Source of the DNA: Sedimenticola sp.
GTDB lineage: Bacteria > Pseudomonadota > Gammaproteobacteria > Chromatiales > Chromatiaceae
DNA length: 64,000 nucleotides
NCBI GenBank assembly: GCA_026992075.1
Contig: JALXAM010000070.1
Coordinates: forward strand, 1 to 64,000
Direction: 5' to 3'
Each line of letters begins with the position of its first letter. Position 1 is the stretch's first letter. The notes under the pieces are model-generated. The model searched no databases, was not told where the DNA came from, and worked only from the letters and a program-made list of their open reading frames with translations. Below, piece by piece: positions 19,842 through 28,963 of this stretch. The position numbers and the translations under genes are program-made.

Positions 19842-20605
19842 ACCCTTTCCGGTTTCTCTGGCGTTTTCTGCTCCTGCTGCTGCACACCCTTGCAGCCGTG
19901 CGGCTGAGTCTGCGACACGAGCATGTCGTTGCCGGCGATGGTCAGCAGCTGCCGGACCCCGAACCCATCGCCGCCTGGTACCGGCGGTTGCTGGAGATTC
20001 TCCACGTCCGGCTCCACTGCCATGGAGAGGTTCCCCACGAGGCGGCCCTCATCGTCGCCAACCACCTCTCCTGGCTCGACATCCCGGTGGTTGGGGGATG
20101 CACCCATGCCGCTTTCCTCTCCAAGGAGGGCATTCGCCACTGGCCGCTCATCGGCTGGTTCGCCGCCGCCGCGGGCACCGTGTTCATCCGTCGGGGGAAA
20201 GGCGAGGCCCGCCAGGTGGCGGAGGCCATCGCCGGGCGGCTGCGGGGCGACCGCCAGCTGGCCATCTTCCCCGAGGGACGCATCAGCGACGGTCGGGAGG
20301 TGCAGCGCTTCTTTCCCCGCCTGTTCGCCGCAGCGATCGAAACCGACACGCCGGTACTGCCGGTGGCGCTGCGCTATTGCCACCAGGGCCGGTTCGACGA
20401 GCAGGTGATCTACCGCCCCGGCCGCCACTTCCTGGGCATCCTGTTCCGGGTGCTGGCTCGCCGGGAGACCGAGGCCCTGGTCTTCTTTTGCCCCGTCATC
20501 TCCCCCCGGGGAAAGGACCGGCGCACCCTGGCGCGGGAGGCGCGGGAGGCCATTCAATCGGCGTTGGCTTCCGGAGCCGCCGACTGCAGCACCAGCCGGT
20601 CGTGA
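19838..20605 (+). CDS. 1-acyl-sn-glycerol-3-phosphate acyltransferase (PlsC-like)
   Basis: A 255-residue membrane-associated acyltransferase for phospholipid synthesis. The HxxxxD catalytic motif is seen as NHLSWLDIP (about residues 72-80), the glycerol-phosphate motif as FPEGRISDG (near 145) and LPVALRYCH follows. One N-terminal hydrophobic stretch anchors it. Its ATG overlaps the preceding methyltransferase stop (ATGA). The last 52 bp overlap the convergent peptide transporter gene. Confidence 0.87.
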   Translation: MNPFRFLWRFLLLLLHTLAAVRLSLRHEHVVAGDGQQLPDPEPIAAWYRRLLEILHVRLHCHGEVPHEAALIVANHLSWLDIPVVGGCTHAAFLSKEGIRHWPLIGWFAAAAGTVFIRRGKGEARQVAEAIAGRLRGDRQLAIFPEGRISDGREVQRFFPRLFAAAIETDTPVLPVALRYCHQGRFDEQVIYRPGRHFLGILFRVLARRETEALVFFCPVISPRGKDRRTLAREAREAIQSALASGAADCSTSRS

Positions 20606-21903
20606 ATGAAGGGCACCAGCAGCGTGAACAGCAGCGCCGTGGCCAGCATCAGCCCGGTGAAGAACCAGAAATAGTCGGCCCCGGCCAGCTTCACGCTGCC
20701 GTCGGGATTCTGGATGAAGAAGTTGACCGCGCTGGTGAAGAGGTTGCCCAGCGAGATGGAGAGCATGAAGAGCGCCATGACGAAGGACTTGAGGGTACGG
20801 GGTGCCTGGGTGTAGGCGTACTCCAGCGCGGTGATGGAGACCAGCACCTCGGCGCTGGTTAGCAGCAGGTAGGCGAGCAGCTGCCAGAGAATGGTGGGCT
20901 CGCCACCCCCGTCGATGCGCTCCTGGGCCAGGGCGGTGACGGCGAAGGCCGCCGCGGCGACGAAGAATCCCAGGGCCACCTTGCGCATGGGGGTGACTCG
21001 CACCACCCGCCCCAGCAGCGGGTAGAGGCCGTAGGCGAAGAGCGGGATCAGCAGGATCACCAGCAGGGGGTTGGCCGCCTGGATCTGCGCAGGAAGGATC
21101 TCCAGCCCCAGCAGCTGGCGGTCCATCCGCTCCGCCTGCAGCACCCAGGAGGAGCCGGTCTGGTCGAACAGCGACCAGAACACCGCCACGAAGAGAAAGA
21201 CCAGCGCCAGCCGGGCGAAGGCACGCAGGCTCCGGGGCTGCAGCGCCTCCTCCAGCACCCGCCTGCCGGCCGGCGGCACGTGCACATAGCGATGGCGGCC
21301 GAGCCAGAAGATCCAGGTGGCCAGCGCCATCAGCAGCCCGGGAATGCCGAAGGCCCAATGAGGCCCGTGGTGCTCCAGCACCCAGGGGGTGAGCAGGGTG
21401 GAGACGAAGGCGCCGAGGTTGATGGCGGCGTAGAACCAGGCGAAGGTACGGCTCACCAGGTGACGGTTGCGCCAGCCGAACTGGTCCCCCACGTGGGCCG
21501 AGACGCAGGGTTTGATGCCACCGGCGCCCAGGGCGATGAGCGCCAGCCCGGTGGCGAGCCCCAGCCGGGTATCGTCCAGGGCCAGCGCCAGGTGGCCGCC
21601 GCAGTAGACCAGCGAGAGTGCGATGATGGTGCGGTACTTGCCCAGCCAGACATCCGAGAGCAGCGCCCCCAGCAGCGGGGTAAGATAGACCGCCGAGACG
21701 AAGAGGTGATACCACCCCTTGGCCTCGGTCTCGCTCATGGGCGCAGGGGTTCCGTCTGCAGCCATGAGGTACTGGGTCATGAACACCACCAGGATGGTGC
21801 GCATGCCGTAGAAGCTGAAACGCTCCGCCGCCTCGTTGCCGATGATGTAAGGGATGCCGGCAGGCAGCCCCTCCTGCTCCAGCGGGCGCGTGAGGTAGCT
21901 CAT
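20554..21903 (-). CDS. POT-family proton-dependent oligopeptide transporter
   Basis: A 449-residue major facilitator that imports di- or tripeptides with protons. The N-terminus carries the POT signature NEAAERFSFYGMRTILVVFMTQYL around residues 23-46, including ExxERFxYYG-like residues; LGAGGIKPCVSAHVGDQF and FAWFYAAINLGAF also match the family. About 12 membrane helices can be drawn. It ends inside the convergent acyltransferase gene (52-bp overlap) and starts back to back with the FAD oxidoreductase. Some POT proteins carry other solutes, so substrate is inferred. Confidence 0.88.
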   Translation of the reverse strand: MSYLTRPLEQEGLPAGIPYIIGNEAAERFSFYGMRTILVVFMTQYLMAADGTPAPMSETEAKGWYHLFVSAVYLTPLLGALLSDVWLGKYRTIIALSLVYCGGHLALALDDTRLGLATGLALIALGAGGIKPCVSAHVGDQFGWRNRHLVSRTFAWFYAAINLGAFVSTLLTPWVLEHHGPHWAFGIPGLLMALATWIFWLGRHRYVHVPPAGRRVLEEALQPRSLRAFARLALVFLFVAVFWSLFDQTGSSWVLQAERMDRQLLGLEILPAQIQAANPLLVILLIPLFAYGLYPLLGRVVRVTPMRKVALGFFVAAAAFAVTALAQERIDGGGEPTILWQLLAYLLLTSAEVLVSITALEYAYTQAPRTLKSFVMALFMLSISLGNLFTSAVNFFIQNPDGSVKLAGADYFWFFTGLMLATALLFTLLVPFIHDRLVLQSAAPEANAD

Positions 21904-21920
21904 GGGTGATCGACCAGGTG

Positions 21921-22994
21921 ATGCACGAAAGCTATGATTTTCTCATCATCGGCCAGGGCCTTGCAGGCAGCCTGCTGGCCTGGCGGCTGATCCGTCGCGG
22001 CCGGCGGGTATTGGTGCTGGACGACAACCACCGCACCGCCGCCTCCAGGGTGGCTGCCGGCCTAGTCAACCCGCTGGCCGGCATGCGTTTCAACCATTCG
22101 CCACGGATCGGCCGGTGGCTGGAGGCGCTGGCCGGGCTCCACGACGAACTGGCGCGGGAAGCGGGCCGGCGTTTTTCCCATCCCCAGCCCATGGTGCGGC
22201 TCTTCCGCTCCCCACAGCAGGCCCGCTTCTACGAGCGCAACCGCGCCCGGCCCGGCAGCGAGGGGCTGTTCGGCGACCGCTTCGGCCCGGAGGGCTCGGG
22301 CCAGCCGGTGAAGGCACCCCACGGCGGCTTCCATCAACACCACACCGGCCACGTGGATCTCCCTGCGCTGCTGGCTTTCATCGCCCGCTGGCTGGAGGCG
22401 CGGCAGGCGCTACGCCGCGAGGCGGTGGCGTACGGGCAGATCGAGCCCGGCCGGGACCGGGTGAGCTGCGGAGAGCTGGAAGCGGAACACCTGATCTTCT
22501 GCGAGGGCTACCGCGGCATGGAGAACCCCTGGTTCGGCCACCTCCCCTTCGCCCCCGACAAGGGCGAGTTCCTGGTGCTGGAAAAGAGGCCCCGGGCGTT
22601 GCCCGGCGGGGTACCGAACACCATCGTCAACGGCGCCCACTGGCTGCTCCCCCACGCCGACGGCCGTTACCGCCTCGGCGCCACCCACGACCACCACCGC
22701 CTGGACCAGCGAGCCACGGCGGAAGGACGAAAGAAGCTGGAACAGGGCATGCGCGACCTGTTACTTCATCCCGAGTCGTTACGACTGGTGGATCAGCAGG
22801 CCGGCGTGCGGCCGGCCACCGGCGACCGAAAACCCTTCCTCGGCACCCATCCGGAGCAACCCCGGCTGCATATTTTCAATGGCTTCGGCGCCCACGGCAG
22901 CCTGGCCATTCCCTGGTACAGTAAACGGATGGCGGAGTGGCTGCTCGAGGGAAAACCGTTGCCGGAGGAGGCGGATATCGGACGGTTTGGTTAG
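21921..22994 (+). CDS. FAD-dependent oxidoreductase (D-amino-acid oxidase superfamily)
   Basis: A flavoprotein of about 357 residues. The dinucleotide-binding motif FLIIGQGLAGSLLAWRL starts near residue 7 and ends in an acidic residue (VLVLDD) as expected for FAD. The C-terminal part has RYRLGATHDHH, AGVRPATGDRKPFLG and FNGFGAHGSLAIPWYS, typical of DAO-type oxidases. A GTG at 21906 gives 5 more residues; the ATG at 21921 is preferred. Substrate unknown. No partner gene is in the same operon. Confidence 0.75.
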   Translation: MHESYDFLIIGQGLAGSLLAWRLIRRGRRVLVLDDNHRTAASRVAAGLVNPLAGMRFNHSPRIGRWLEALAGLHDELAREAGRRFSHPQPMVRLFRSPQQARFYERNRARPGSEGLFGDRFGPEGSGQPVKAPHGGFHQHHTGHVDLPALLAFIARWLEARQALRREAVAYGQIEPGRDRVSCGELEAEHLIFCEGYRGMENPWFGHLPFAPDKGEFLVLEKRPRALPGGVPNTIVNGAHWLLPHADGRYRLGATHDHHRLDQRATAEGRKKLEQGMRDLLLHPESLRLVDQQAGVRPATGDRKPFLGTHPEQPRLHIFNGFGAHGSLAIPWYSKRMAEWLLEGKPLPEEADIGRFG

Positions 22995-23053
22995 CGTGAG
23001 ATGGGCACGGCCTGACGGCCTTTGCCCGTCCTACGCGCTTGAAAGCCGACGTC

Positions 23054-24307
23054 CTAGGGCACCACCTGGTCGATCACCAGGGCCACCGGCTTGCCGTCGC
23101 CGGGCTTGACCACCACCTCGGCGCTCTGCAGGTCGCCGCTGGCGGCCATGGGCTGACCGCTGCGGGCTATGCGGGCGGCCACCTTGAGCTGCGCATAATC
23201 CTTGAGATGCCCACCGCGAAGCAGGTCGTCATCGGTGATCCTCACCGTTTTCGGCAGTTCCCCAGCGGTCATACGCACCGCGGCCACCGGCATGGGCGGT
23301 CCCTGCACCGCCTTGGCGAAGATGAATAGCGGCTCGTCGGGCTTCACCTTTGTCTTCAACTCGGGACTGATGGAGACCTTCAGTTCGATGCCGGCCTTGG
23401 CCACCGACTTCAGCTCCACCGCCGAACCAGGGTCGTCCAGCTTCATCCCTTTGGCCTCGGCCGCCTGCTTGACCTGAGCGATGAGACCGCGAAGCTCCTG
23501 CACATATTCAGGCTGATCCGCCAAGCCCGCCTCGGCCTGGCGCCAGTAGTAGACGGCGTTCTGGAAGTCCCCTACCTCGCTGGCGCCCTGCCCTGCCAGC
23601 CAGAGGGCGGTGGTATCGTCGGGCGCCTTCTCCAGCGCCTCCTTCACCAGCGCGTAGGGTTTGCCGGACAGGCGCCCCCCCTGGGTCATGGCCAGGGAAT
23701 CGGCCCAGGCGATGAGGGCCTGGGGATGACGGTCGGTGAGCTCAGCCACCTTCCCGTACGCCTCGGCCGCCTTGTCGAAACGCTTCAGGCTGGCATATAC
23801 CCGGCCCAGCATGAACCAGGTTTCGGCATCGTCCGGCTGCTTCTGGACCTGTTGCTCCAGGGTGGCGACGATCTCGGCCATGGTGGGTGCCTTGCCACCT
23901 TCGGCATGGGGATCGCCCGCCATGGATCGCTGGTGCACCGATCGGGAGCCGGTGGCGATGGCGGGCTCGCCCAGCCAGAAATAGAGTCCCAGACTGGCCA
24001 CCGGCACCAACCCCAGCAACACCAGCGCAGCCCTTTTTCCCTGGGCAGTCACCGCCACCTCCCGTTGCGGGCCCGAAGTATCTTCCAGCAGCTCCAGCTC
24101 CAGCTCCTCCTTGGCCTGCTCGAAGGCCGCCTGGTCCAGGTTGCCGGCGGCAAGATCCGCCTCCAGCTCTTTCAGCTTCTCCCGCGCCACGCGCAGGTTG
24201 CGCGCCTTTATCTCGTCAACGATCCGCTCGCGCTGACGCAGCACGGACCAGGCCAGGACCAGCACCACCAGGCCCAGCATCAGGCCCGCGATCGACCAGA
24301 AGATCAT
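23054..24307 (-). CDS. ccmI: Cytochrome c biogenesis protein CcmI (apocytochrome chaperone)
   Basis: CcmI binds the C-terminus of apocytochromes and hands them to the haem ligase CcmFH. The 417-residue protein has two N-terminal membrane helices (residues 4-20 and about 95-113), a charged loop between them, then periplasmic TPR repeats (WFMLGRVYASLKRFDKAAEAYGKV near residue 165). The C-terminal domain (about 300-417) is beta-rich, with KTVRITDDDLLRG, as in long CcmI proteins. It overlaps ccmH by 4 bp and is the last gene of the block. Confidence 0.9.
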   Translation of the reverse strand: MIFWSIAGLMLGLVVLVLAWSVLRQRERIVDEIKARNLRVAREKLKELEADLAAGNLDQAAFEQAKEELELELLEDTSGPQREVAVTAQGKRAALVLLGLVPVASLGLYFWLGEPAIATGSRSVHQRSMAGDPHAEGGKAPTMAEIVATLEQQVQKQPDDAETWFMLGRVYASLKRFDKAAEAYGKVAELTDRHPQALIAWADSLAMTQGGRLSGKPYALVKEALEKAPDDTTALWLAGQGASEVGDFQNAVYYWRQAEAGLADQPEYVQELRGLIAQVKQAAEAKGMKLDDPGSAVELKSVAKAGIELKVSISPELKTKVKPDEPLFIFAKAVQGPPMPVAAVRMTAGELPKTVRITDDDLLRGGHLKDYAQLKVAARIARSGQPMAASGDLQSAEVVVKPGDGKPVALVIDQVVP

Positions 24308-24765
24308 ATTCTCTCCTCTTCTTGGCCCTGCAGCAGGGCTTCGGCCTTGCGCCGTTCCTCTTCGCTCAGAAGGTGGTCACCAGTGGAGGGACGCCGGCGG
24401 ATGAAGCGCACCAGGACCAGCACCCCAACCAGCAGGATGAGGAAGGGGCCGCCCCACAACAGCAGGGTGTTGCGCTGCACCGGCGGCTTGTAGAGCACGA
24501 AATCGCCATACCGGTTCACCATCCAGTCGACGATTTCCTCCTTGTCCTTGCCCGCCTTCACCATTTCATAGGTCTTTTCACGCAGGTCCTTGGCCAGGTC
24601 GGCGTTGGAATCGGCCAGGTTCTGATTCTGGCACACCAGACAGCGCAATTCGGCGATGAGCTCCTTGTAGAGCGCCTCCTGCGCCGGATCGTCGAACTGG
24701 TGCACTTCGATGGCCGCCGATGCCGCCAGGGACACCAGCAACAATGCAAACAGGATGGCGCGCAT
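24304..24765 (-). CDS. ccmH: Cytochrome c-type biogenesis protein CcmH
   Basis: CcmH is a membrane-anchored periplasmic thiol protein that reduces or holds the apocytochrome CxxCH cysteines. The 153-residue product has a signal peptide (ends near AAIEVHQ), the redox motif LRCLVCQNQN (about residues 41-50) and a C-terminal membrane helix (about 103-122). The ATG shares one base with the ccmG stop (TGATG), and this start is preferred to a longer frame inside ccmG. Length is that of short, single-domain CcmH proteins, with CcmI separate. Confidence 0.93.
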   Translation of the reverse strand: MRAILFALLLVSLAASAAIEVHQFDDPAQEALYKELIAELRCLVCQNQNLADSNADLAKDLREKTYEMVKAGKDKEEIVDWMVNRYGDFVLYKPPVQRNTLLLWGGPFLILLVGVLVLVRFIRRRPSTGDHLLSEEERRKAEALLQGQEEERI

Positions 24766-25301
24766 CAGCCCTGTTCCTCCTTCAATTTCCGGACCAGGGG
24801 CACCAGCCGGTTCTCCAGGATCTCTTCGGTGACCGGACCGATCACCTTGTCCCGGATGATGCCCTTCTTGTCGATGACGAAGGTCTCCGGTACCCCGTAG
24901 ACGCCCCAATCGATACCGGTATCGCCCTCAGGATCCACGATCACCGCTTCATAAGGGTTGCCCAGTTCCCTCAACCACTCTTTGGCATCCCTGGCCTCGT
25001 CCTTGTAATTGAGGCCATAGACAGGCGCCAGCCCCATCTGCACGAAACGGCTCACCACCTGGTGCTCGGCCCGGCAGGAGACGCACCAGGAGGCGAAGAC
25101 GTTGAGGAGCCACACCTTTCCTCGCAGCTTCTCCGGCGTGATCCTCTCCGCGGGATCGTAGAGCGTGGACAGCTCGAAGTGCGGCGCCGGCTTGCCGATG
25201 AGGGGCGAGGGTACCCGCTTGGGATCCATCTTGAGCCCTACCGCCAGGAAACCGACGATCACCAGGAAGATCGCCAGGGGAACCAGATAACGCGCCTTCA
25301 T
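24765..25301 (-). CDS. ccmG: Thiol:disulfide interchange protein CcmG/DsbE
   Basis: A 178-residue membrane-anchored periplasmic thioredoxin that keeps haem-binding cysteines reduced. An N-terminal helix (about residues 5-22) precedes a thioredoxin fold with active site ASWCVSCRAEH (Cys about 80 and 83) and the later cis-proline region YGVPETFVIDKKG, typical of CcmG. It overlaps ccmF by 4 bp and ccmH by 1. It is distinct from the second thioredoxin-like lipoprotein at 30475-31089. Confidence 0.94.
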   Translation of the reverse strand: MKARYLVPLAIFLVIVGFLAVGLKMDPKRVPSPLIGKPAPHFELSTLYDPAERITPEKLRGKVWLLNVFASWCVSCRAEHQVVSRFVQMGLAPVYGLNYKDEARDAKEWLRELGNPYEAVIVDPEGDTGIDWGVYGVPETFVIDKKGIIRDKVIGPVTEEILENRLVPLVRKLKEEQG

Positions 25302-27250
25302 GCCACCCCTCCCACCAGTGCTTCTCGTTCCCGGCGCGCCAGGACCCGGTAACGTTTGTCCGCCAGCGAACAGACCCCGCCCAGGGCCATGATCAATGCC
25401 CCGAGCCAGATCCAGCGTACATAGGGCTTGACGTAGATGCGCACCGCCCAGGCACCATCTTCACCAAGTGGTTCACCCAGCGCGACGAAGAGATCGCGGG
25501 TGAGCCCTGCATCGATGCCCGCCTCGGTCATGGGCATGCCGGTGAGATAGTTGCGTTTCTCCGGGTAGAGCACGGTCACCGGCTCACCGTCCCGGGTGAT
25601 GAGCACCTCCCCCCGGGCACCCTGGTAGTTGGGCCCCTGGATGGAGGTGGTGCCCTTGAAGTGAAAATCGTATCCCCCCAGCCCGTAATGGTCTCCGGGA
25701 GCCAGGCGCACATCCTCCTCCAGACTGTAGAGGGAGGTGAGCGTGATGCCCACGATGAACACTGCCACCCCGATGTGACCCAACGCCATGCCCCACTGGC
25801 TCAGCGAGAGCCCGCCCAGTCCACGGCCGCGGGCATGGTCCCGGATCACCCGGAGGGTGGTGAAGAAAACCCAGAAGGCCAGCACCATGCCCAGCGCCGC
25901 CTTCCAGGAAAAGTGGGCCATGGCCACCGCCGGGAAGACCAGCCCGAACACCAGGCTGGCGACGAAGGCGAGCCGTACCTTGGCCCAGATGTTGGCGACA
26001 CTGTCGCGCTTCCAGCGCGCCACCGTGCCCACCCCGATGAGAATGGCCAATGGAATGGTGAGCGGAATGAAGACCGCATTGAAGTAGGGCGGCCCCACCG
26101 AGATCTTGCCCGCACCCAAGGCATCGATGATGAGGGGATAGAGGGTGCCCAACAGAATGGAGACGGTGGTCACCACCAGGATCACGTTGTTGAGCAATAG
26201 CGCGGTCTCCCGCGACACCAGCTCGAAGCGGACATGGCTGCGCACCTTGGAGGCACGCGCCGCGTAGAGCGCCAGGGAGCTTCCCACAACCACCGCCAGG
26301 AACAGCAGGATGAAGAGGCCGCGGGAGGGGTCCGAGGCGAAGGCGTGCACCGAGGTGAGCACCCCGGAACGCACCAGGAAGGTGCCCAGCAGACTCAACG
26401 AGAAGGTGAAGATGGCCAGCAGCACCGTCCAGGCCTTGAAGGCGCCGCGCTTCTCGGTCACCGCCAGGGAGTGCATCAGGGCGGTGCCCGCCAGCCAAGG
26501 CATGAAGGAGGCGTTCTCCACCGGATCCCAGAACCACCAGCCGCCCCAGCCCAGTTCGTAATAGGCCCACCAGGAACCCAGGGCGATGCCCAGGGTCAGG
26601 AACACCCAGGCCGCCTGGGTCCAGGGCCGGGACCAGCGCGCCCAGGCGGCATCCAGTCGCCCGCCCAGCATGGCGGCGATGGCGAAAGCAAAGGGAATGG
26701 CGAAGCCCACATAGCCCATATAGAGCATGGGCGGGTGCATCACCAGGCCGATATCCTGCAGCAGAGGATTGAGATCACGCCCTTCGGCCACCGCCGGCAA
26801 CAGCCGCTCGAAGGGGTTGGAGGTGAAGATGAGGAAGGCGAGAAAACCGGTGGCCACCAGTCCCAGTACCCCCAACACCCGGGCCATCATCAGGGGCGAG
26901 AGACTGCGACCGAACAGGGTCACCGCCGCCGTCCAAGCGGAAAGGATCAACGCCCATAGCAGCAGGGAGCCCTCATGGGCGCCCCAAACCGCCGAAAACT
27001 TGAAGATCTGTGGCAGTTTGGTGTTGGAGTTCTCGGCCACGTAGAGCACCGAGAAATCGCTCTGCAGGAAGGACCAGGTGAGGCAAGCGAAGCTGGTGAG
27101 CAGCAGCAGGAACTGCAGACGGGCAGCCGGCTTCGACACCGCCACCCAGGAGGCATAGCCCTTGTAGGCTCCCACGATGGGAAAGATCCCTTGCACCAGG
27201 GCCACTACCAGGGCGACGATGAGGGCGAGATGGCCGATCTCCGGAATCAT
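25298..27250 (-). CDS. ccmF: Haem lyase subunit CcmF
   Basis: CcmF, with CcmH, attaches haem to apocytochrome c at the periplasmic face of the membrane. The 650-residue protein has many membrane helices and the tryptophan-rich haem-handling WWD domain GWGGWWFWDPVENASFMPWL (about residues 233-252). Conserved periplasmic histidines, as in WGAHEGSLLLW and LALMHSLAV-like stretches, flank it. It overlaps both neighbours (ccmE and ccmG) by 4 bp. Length and order are typical. Confidence 0.96.
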   Translation of the reverse strand: MIPEIGHLALIVALVVALVQGIFPIVGAYKGYASWVAVSKPAARLQFLLLLTSFACLTWSFLQSDFSVLYVAENSNTKLPQIFKFSAVWGAHEGSLLLWALILSAWTAAVTLFGRSLSPLMMARVLGVLGLVATGFLAFLIFTSNPFERLLPAVAEGRDLNPLLQDIGLVMHPPMLYMGYVGFAIPFAFAIAAMLGGRLDAAWARWSRPWTQAAWVFLTLGIALGSWWAYYELGWGGWWFWDPVENASFMPWLAGTALMHSLAVTEKRGAFKAWTVLLAIFTFSLSLLGTFLVRSGVLTSVHAFASDPSRGLFILLFLAVVVGSSLALYAARASKVRSHVRFELVSRETALLLNNVILVVTTVSILLGTLYPLIIDALGAGKISVGPPYFNAVFIPLTIPLAILIGVGTVARWKRDSVANIWAKVRLAFVASLVFGLVFPAVAMAHFSWKAALGMVLAFWVFFTTLRVIRDHARGRGLGGLSLSQWGMALGHIGVAVFIVGITLTSLYSLEEDVRLAPGDHYGLGGYDFHFKGTTSIQGPNYQGARGEVLITRDGEPVTVLYPEKRNYLTGMPMTEAGIDAGLTRDLFVALGEPLGEDGAWAVRIYVKPYVRWIWLGALIMALGGVCSLADKRYRVLARREREALVGGVA

Positions 27251-27714
27251 GGCTTGTTCCCCCCAGCCATCTCGGCCACACCTTCGTCATGCGCCTTCTC
27301 TAGAGCCGCCGCCACCTCCGGCGGCATGTAGTTCTCGTCGTGCTTGGCCAACACTTCATCGGCAACGAAGACACCGTCGGGCCCCATCCGGCCCTGGGCG
27401 ATCACACCCTGCCCTTCGGCGAAGAGGTCTGGCAGGATCCCCTGATAACGCACCTTGACCGACCTTTGGTTGTCCGTGACCATGAAGGTAGCCAGCACCG
27501 TCTTACCCTCGCCCTCACGTTTCAGGCTGCCCGGCTCCACCAGACCACCCAGGCGGAAGACATGGTTGGCCGGCGCCTTGCCCTCGGCCACCTCAGTGGG
27601 AGAAAAGAAGTAGGAGAGGTTGTTGCCCAGGGCCTGGAACACCAGGTAGGCGGCGGCAGCCAGGACCACCAGTCCTACCACCAAGAAGGTGAATCGCTTG
27701 TGTCGTGCTTTCAT
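27247..27714 (-). CDS. ccmE: Haem chaperone CcmE
   Basis: CcmE carries haem covalently on a histidine and delivers it to CcmF. The 155-residue protein has one N-terminal membrane helix (about residues 8-26) and an OB-fold domain. The haem-binding segment VADEVLAKHDENYMPPEV holds the conserved His near residue 127 and the following Tyr. It overlaps ccmD and ccmF by 4 bp each. Confidence 0.95.
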   Translation of the reverse strand: MKARHKRFTFLVVGLVVLAAAAYLVFQALGNNLSYFFSPTEVAEGKAPANHVFRLGGLVEPGSLKREGEGKTVLATFMVTDNQRSVKVRYQGILPDLFAEGQGVIAQGRMGPDGVFVADEVLAKHDENYMPPEVAAALEKAHDEGVAEMAGGNKP

Positions 27715-27887
27715 GAGGATTGCTCCGATTGAAGGCGGATCAGGCGCCGCAGCCGGCGGATCATCTCCCGGCGCCTGGCAACCAGCACCAAGGGCTCCGC
27801 AACCATCAGCAGCGCGGTGACGCCGAAGGAGCCCCAGACGTAGAGGGCGTAGCCACCCATGTGGAAAAAATCTTTGATCGAATCCAT
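27711..27887 (-). CDS. ccmD: Haem exporter subunit CcmD (small membrane protein)
   Basis: A 58-residue single-pass protein that helps release haem-loaded CcmE from CcmABC. It starts MDSIKDFFHMGGYALYVWGS, the family N-terminus, has one membrane helix (about residues 14-36) and a very basic cytoplasmic tail (ARRREMIRRLRRLI). The ATG shares a base with the ccmC stop, and its stop overlaps ccmE by 4 bp. It is easily missed because a longer frame runs through ccmC in the wrong phase. Confidence 0.92.
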   Translation of the reverse strand: MDSIKDFFHMGGYALYVWGSFGVTALLMVAEPLVLVARRREMIRRLRRLIRLQSEQSS

Positions 27888-28636
27888 CAGCCGCGCACCT
27901 CCGCCAGCTCCGCCACCCAGCGGGTCTCCCGCTCCCGTTCCAGGATGATCAGCCGTACCCGGGCCATGGCCACCGCGATGGCATAGGCCCAGAAGGCGAA
28001 GGTCATGATCAGCATCGTCTCCAGCATGATGGTGCTCATGCTCGATCCCTTGGTGATGCTCACCGAAGCGCCCTGGTGGAGGGTGTTCCACCACTTCACC
28101 GAGAAGTAGATGATGGGAATGTTCACCACTCCCACCAGCAGCAGGATGGCGCCGGCGCGATCGCCACGGCGCACGTCGGGAATGGCGCCCTGCAAAGCGA
28201 TGTAACCGATATAGAGGAAGAAGAGAATCAGCTCCGAGGTGAGACGGGCGTCCCACACCCACCAGGTACCCCACATGGGTTTGCCCCAGAAGGCGCCGGT
28301 CCAAAGGGCGATGAAGGTCATGAGCGCGCCGGTGGGCGCCAGGGCACGGGCCATCATGAAGGAGAGACGGGTGCGGAACACCAGCCCCATGGCAGCCCAG
28401 AAGGCCATCACCACGTAGATGAACATGGACATCCAGGCCGAGGGCACGTGGATGAAGATGATGCGGTAGCCCTCGCCCTGCTTGTAATCGGTGGGCGCCA
28501 CGAAGAAACTCATGTAGAGGCCGATGGCCAGCAGCACCACGGCGATCGCCGCCGCCACCTTCTGGATCTTCCCCGCCAGGGGATAGAAGGTCGCGGGCGA
28601 CGAGAACTTGAACCAGTTGAGAATACGGGATGACAT
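27887..28636 (-). CDS. ccmC: Haem exporter permease CcmC
   Basis: CcmC binds haem and loads it onto CcmE. The 249-residue protein has six membrane helices and the WWD haem domain, seen as GTWWVWDARLTSELILF (about residues 123-139), with the conserved histidine in IFIHVPSAWMSMF (near residue 64). It begins the tightly coupled ccmCDEFGHI part. Upstream, a 327-bp gap filled with repeats separates it from ccmB, which is unusual for a ccm operon. Confidence 0.95.
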   Translation of the reverse strand: MSSRILNWFKFSSPATFYPLAGKIQKVAAAIAVVLLAIGLYMSFFVAPTDYKQGEGYRIIFIHVPSAWMSMFIYVVMAFWAAMGLVFRTRLSFMMARALAPTGALMTFIALWTGAFWGKPMWGTWWVWDARLTSELILFFLYIGYIALQGAIPDVRRGDRAGAILLLVGVVNIPIIYFSVKWWNTLHQGASVSITKGSSMSTIMLETMLIMTFAFWAYAIAVAMARVRLIILERERETRWVAELAEVRG

Positions 28637-28963
28637 CGGGTTTCGGTTTCGTGGCTGTCAGCCAGCCGACAACCATTTCAGATTCTTTTGCTCACAAATA
28701 GTTTCCGGGACCTTCCACGTACCCCGCCTCCAGTTACCCCCGGTTCCTGTAGGTTGGGCAAAGCGAAGCGTGCCCAACGAAACGGAAACACGTCGGGCAC
28801 GGCGCTGCGCGCCTTTGCCCAACCTACGGGCTTTCCACCCGAAAGCGACGTCCCGGTGTTTGCAGCGGAACAGCAGCGCCCGGAAAGCAATAAGGCCGTC
28901 GGGCTAAAACCCGACCTACCTACGACAAACCGAGCAACCGCCAATGATCCATGTTACCGCCAT
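28637..28963. repeat. Repeat-filled gap between ccmB and ccmC
   Basis: No gene is seen in these 327 bases. They hold a full copy of the dispersed palindromic unit GTAGGTTGGGCAAAG...CTTTGCCCAACCTAC (28749-28827, related to copies at 53777-53848 and 47228-47299), followed by a second repeat type (28841-28867, GAAAGCGACGTCCCGGTG) also present near 41232, 41320 and 53855. The insertion seems to have split what is normally a continuous ccmABC unit. Confidence 0.8.
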
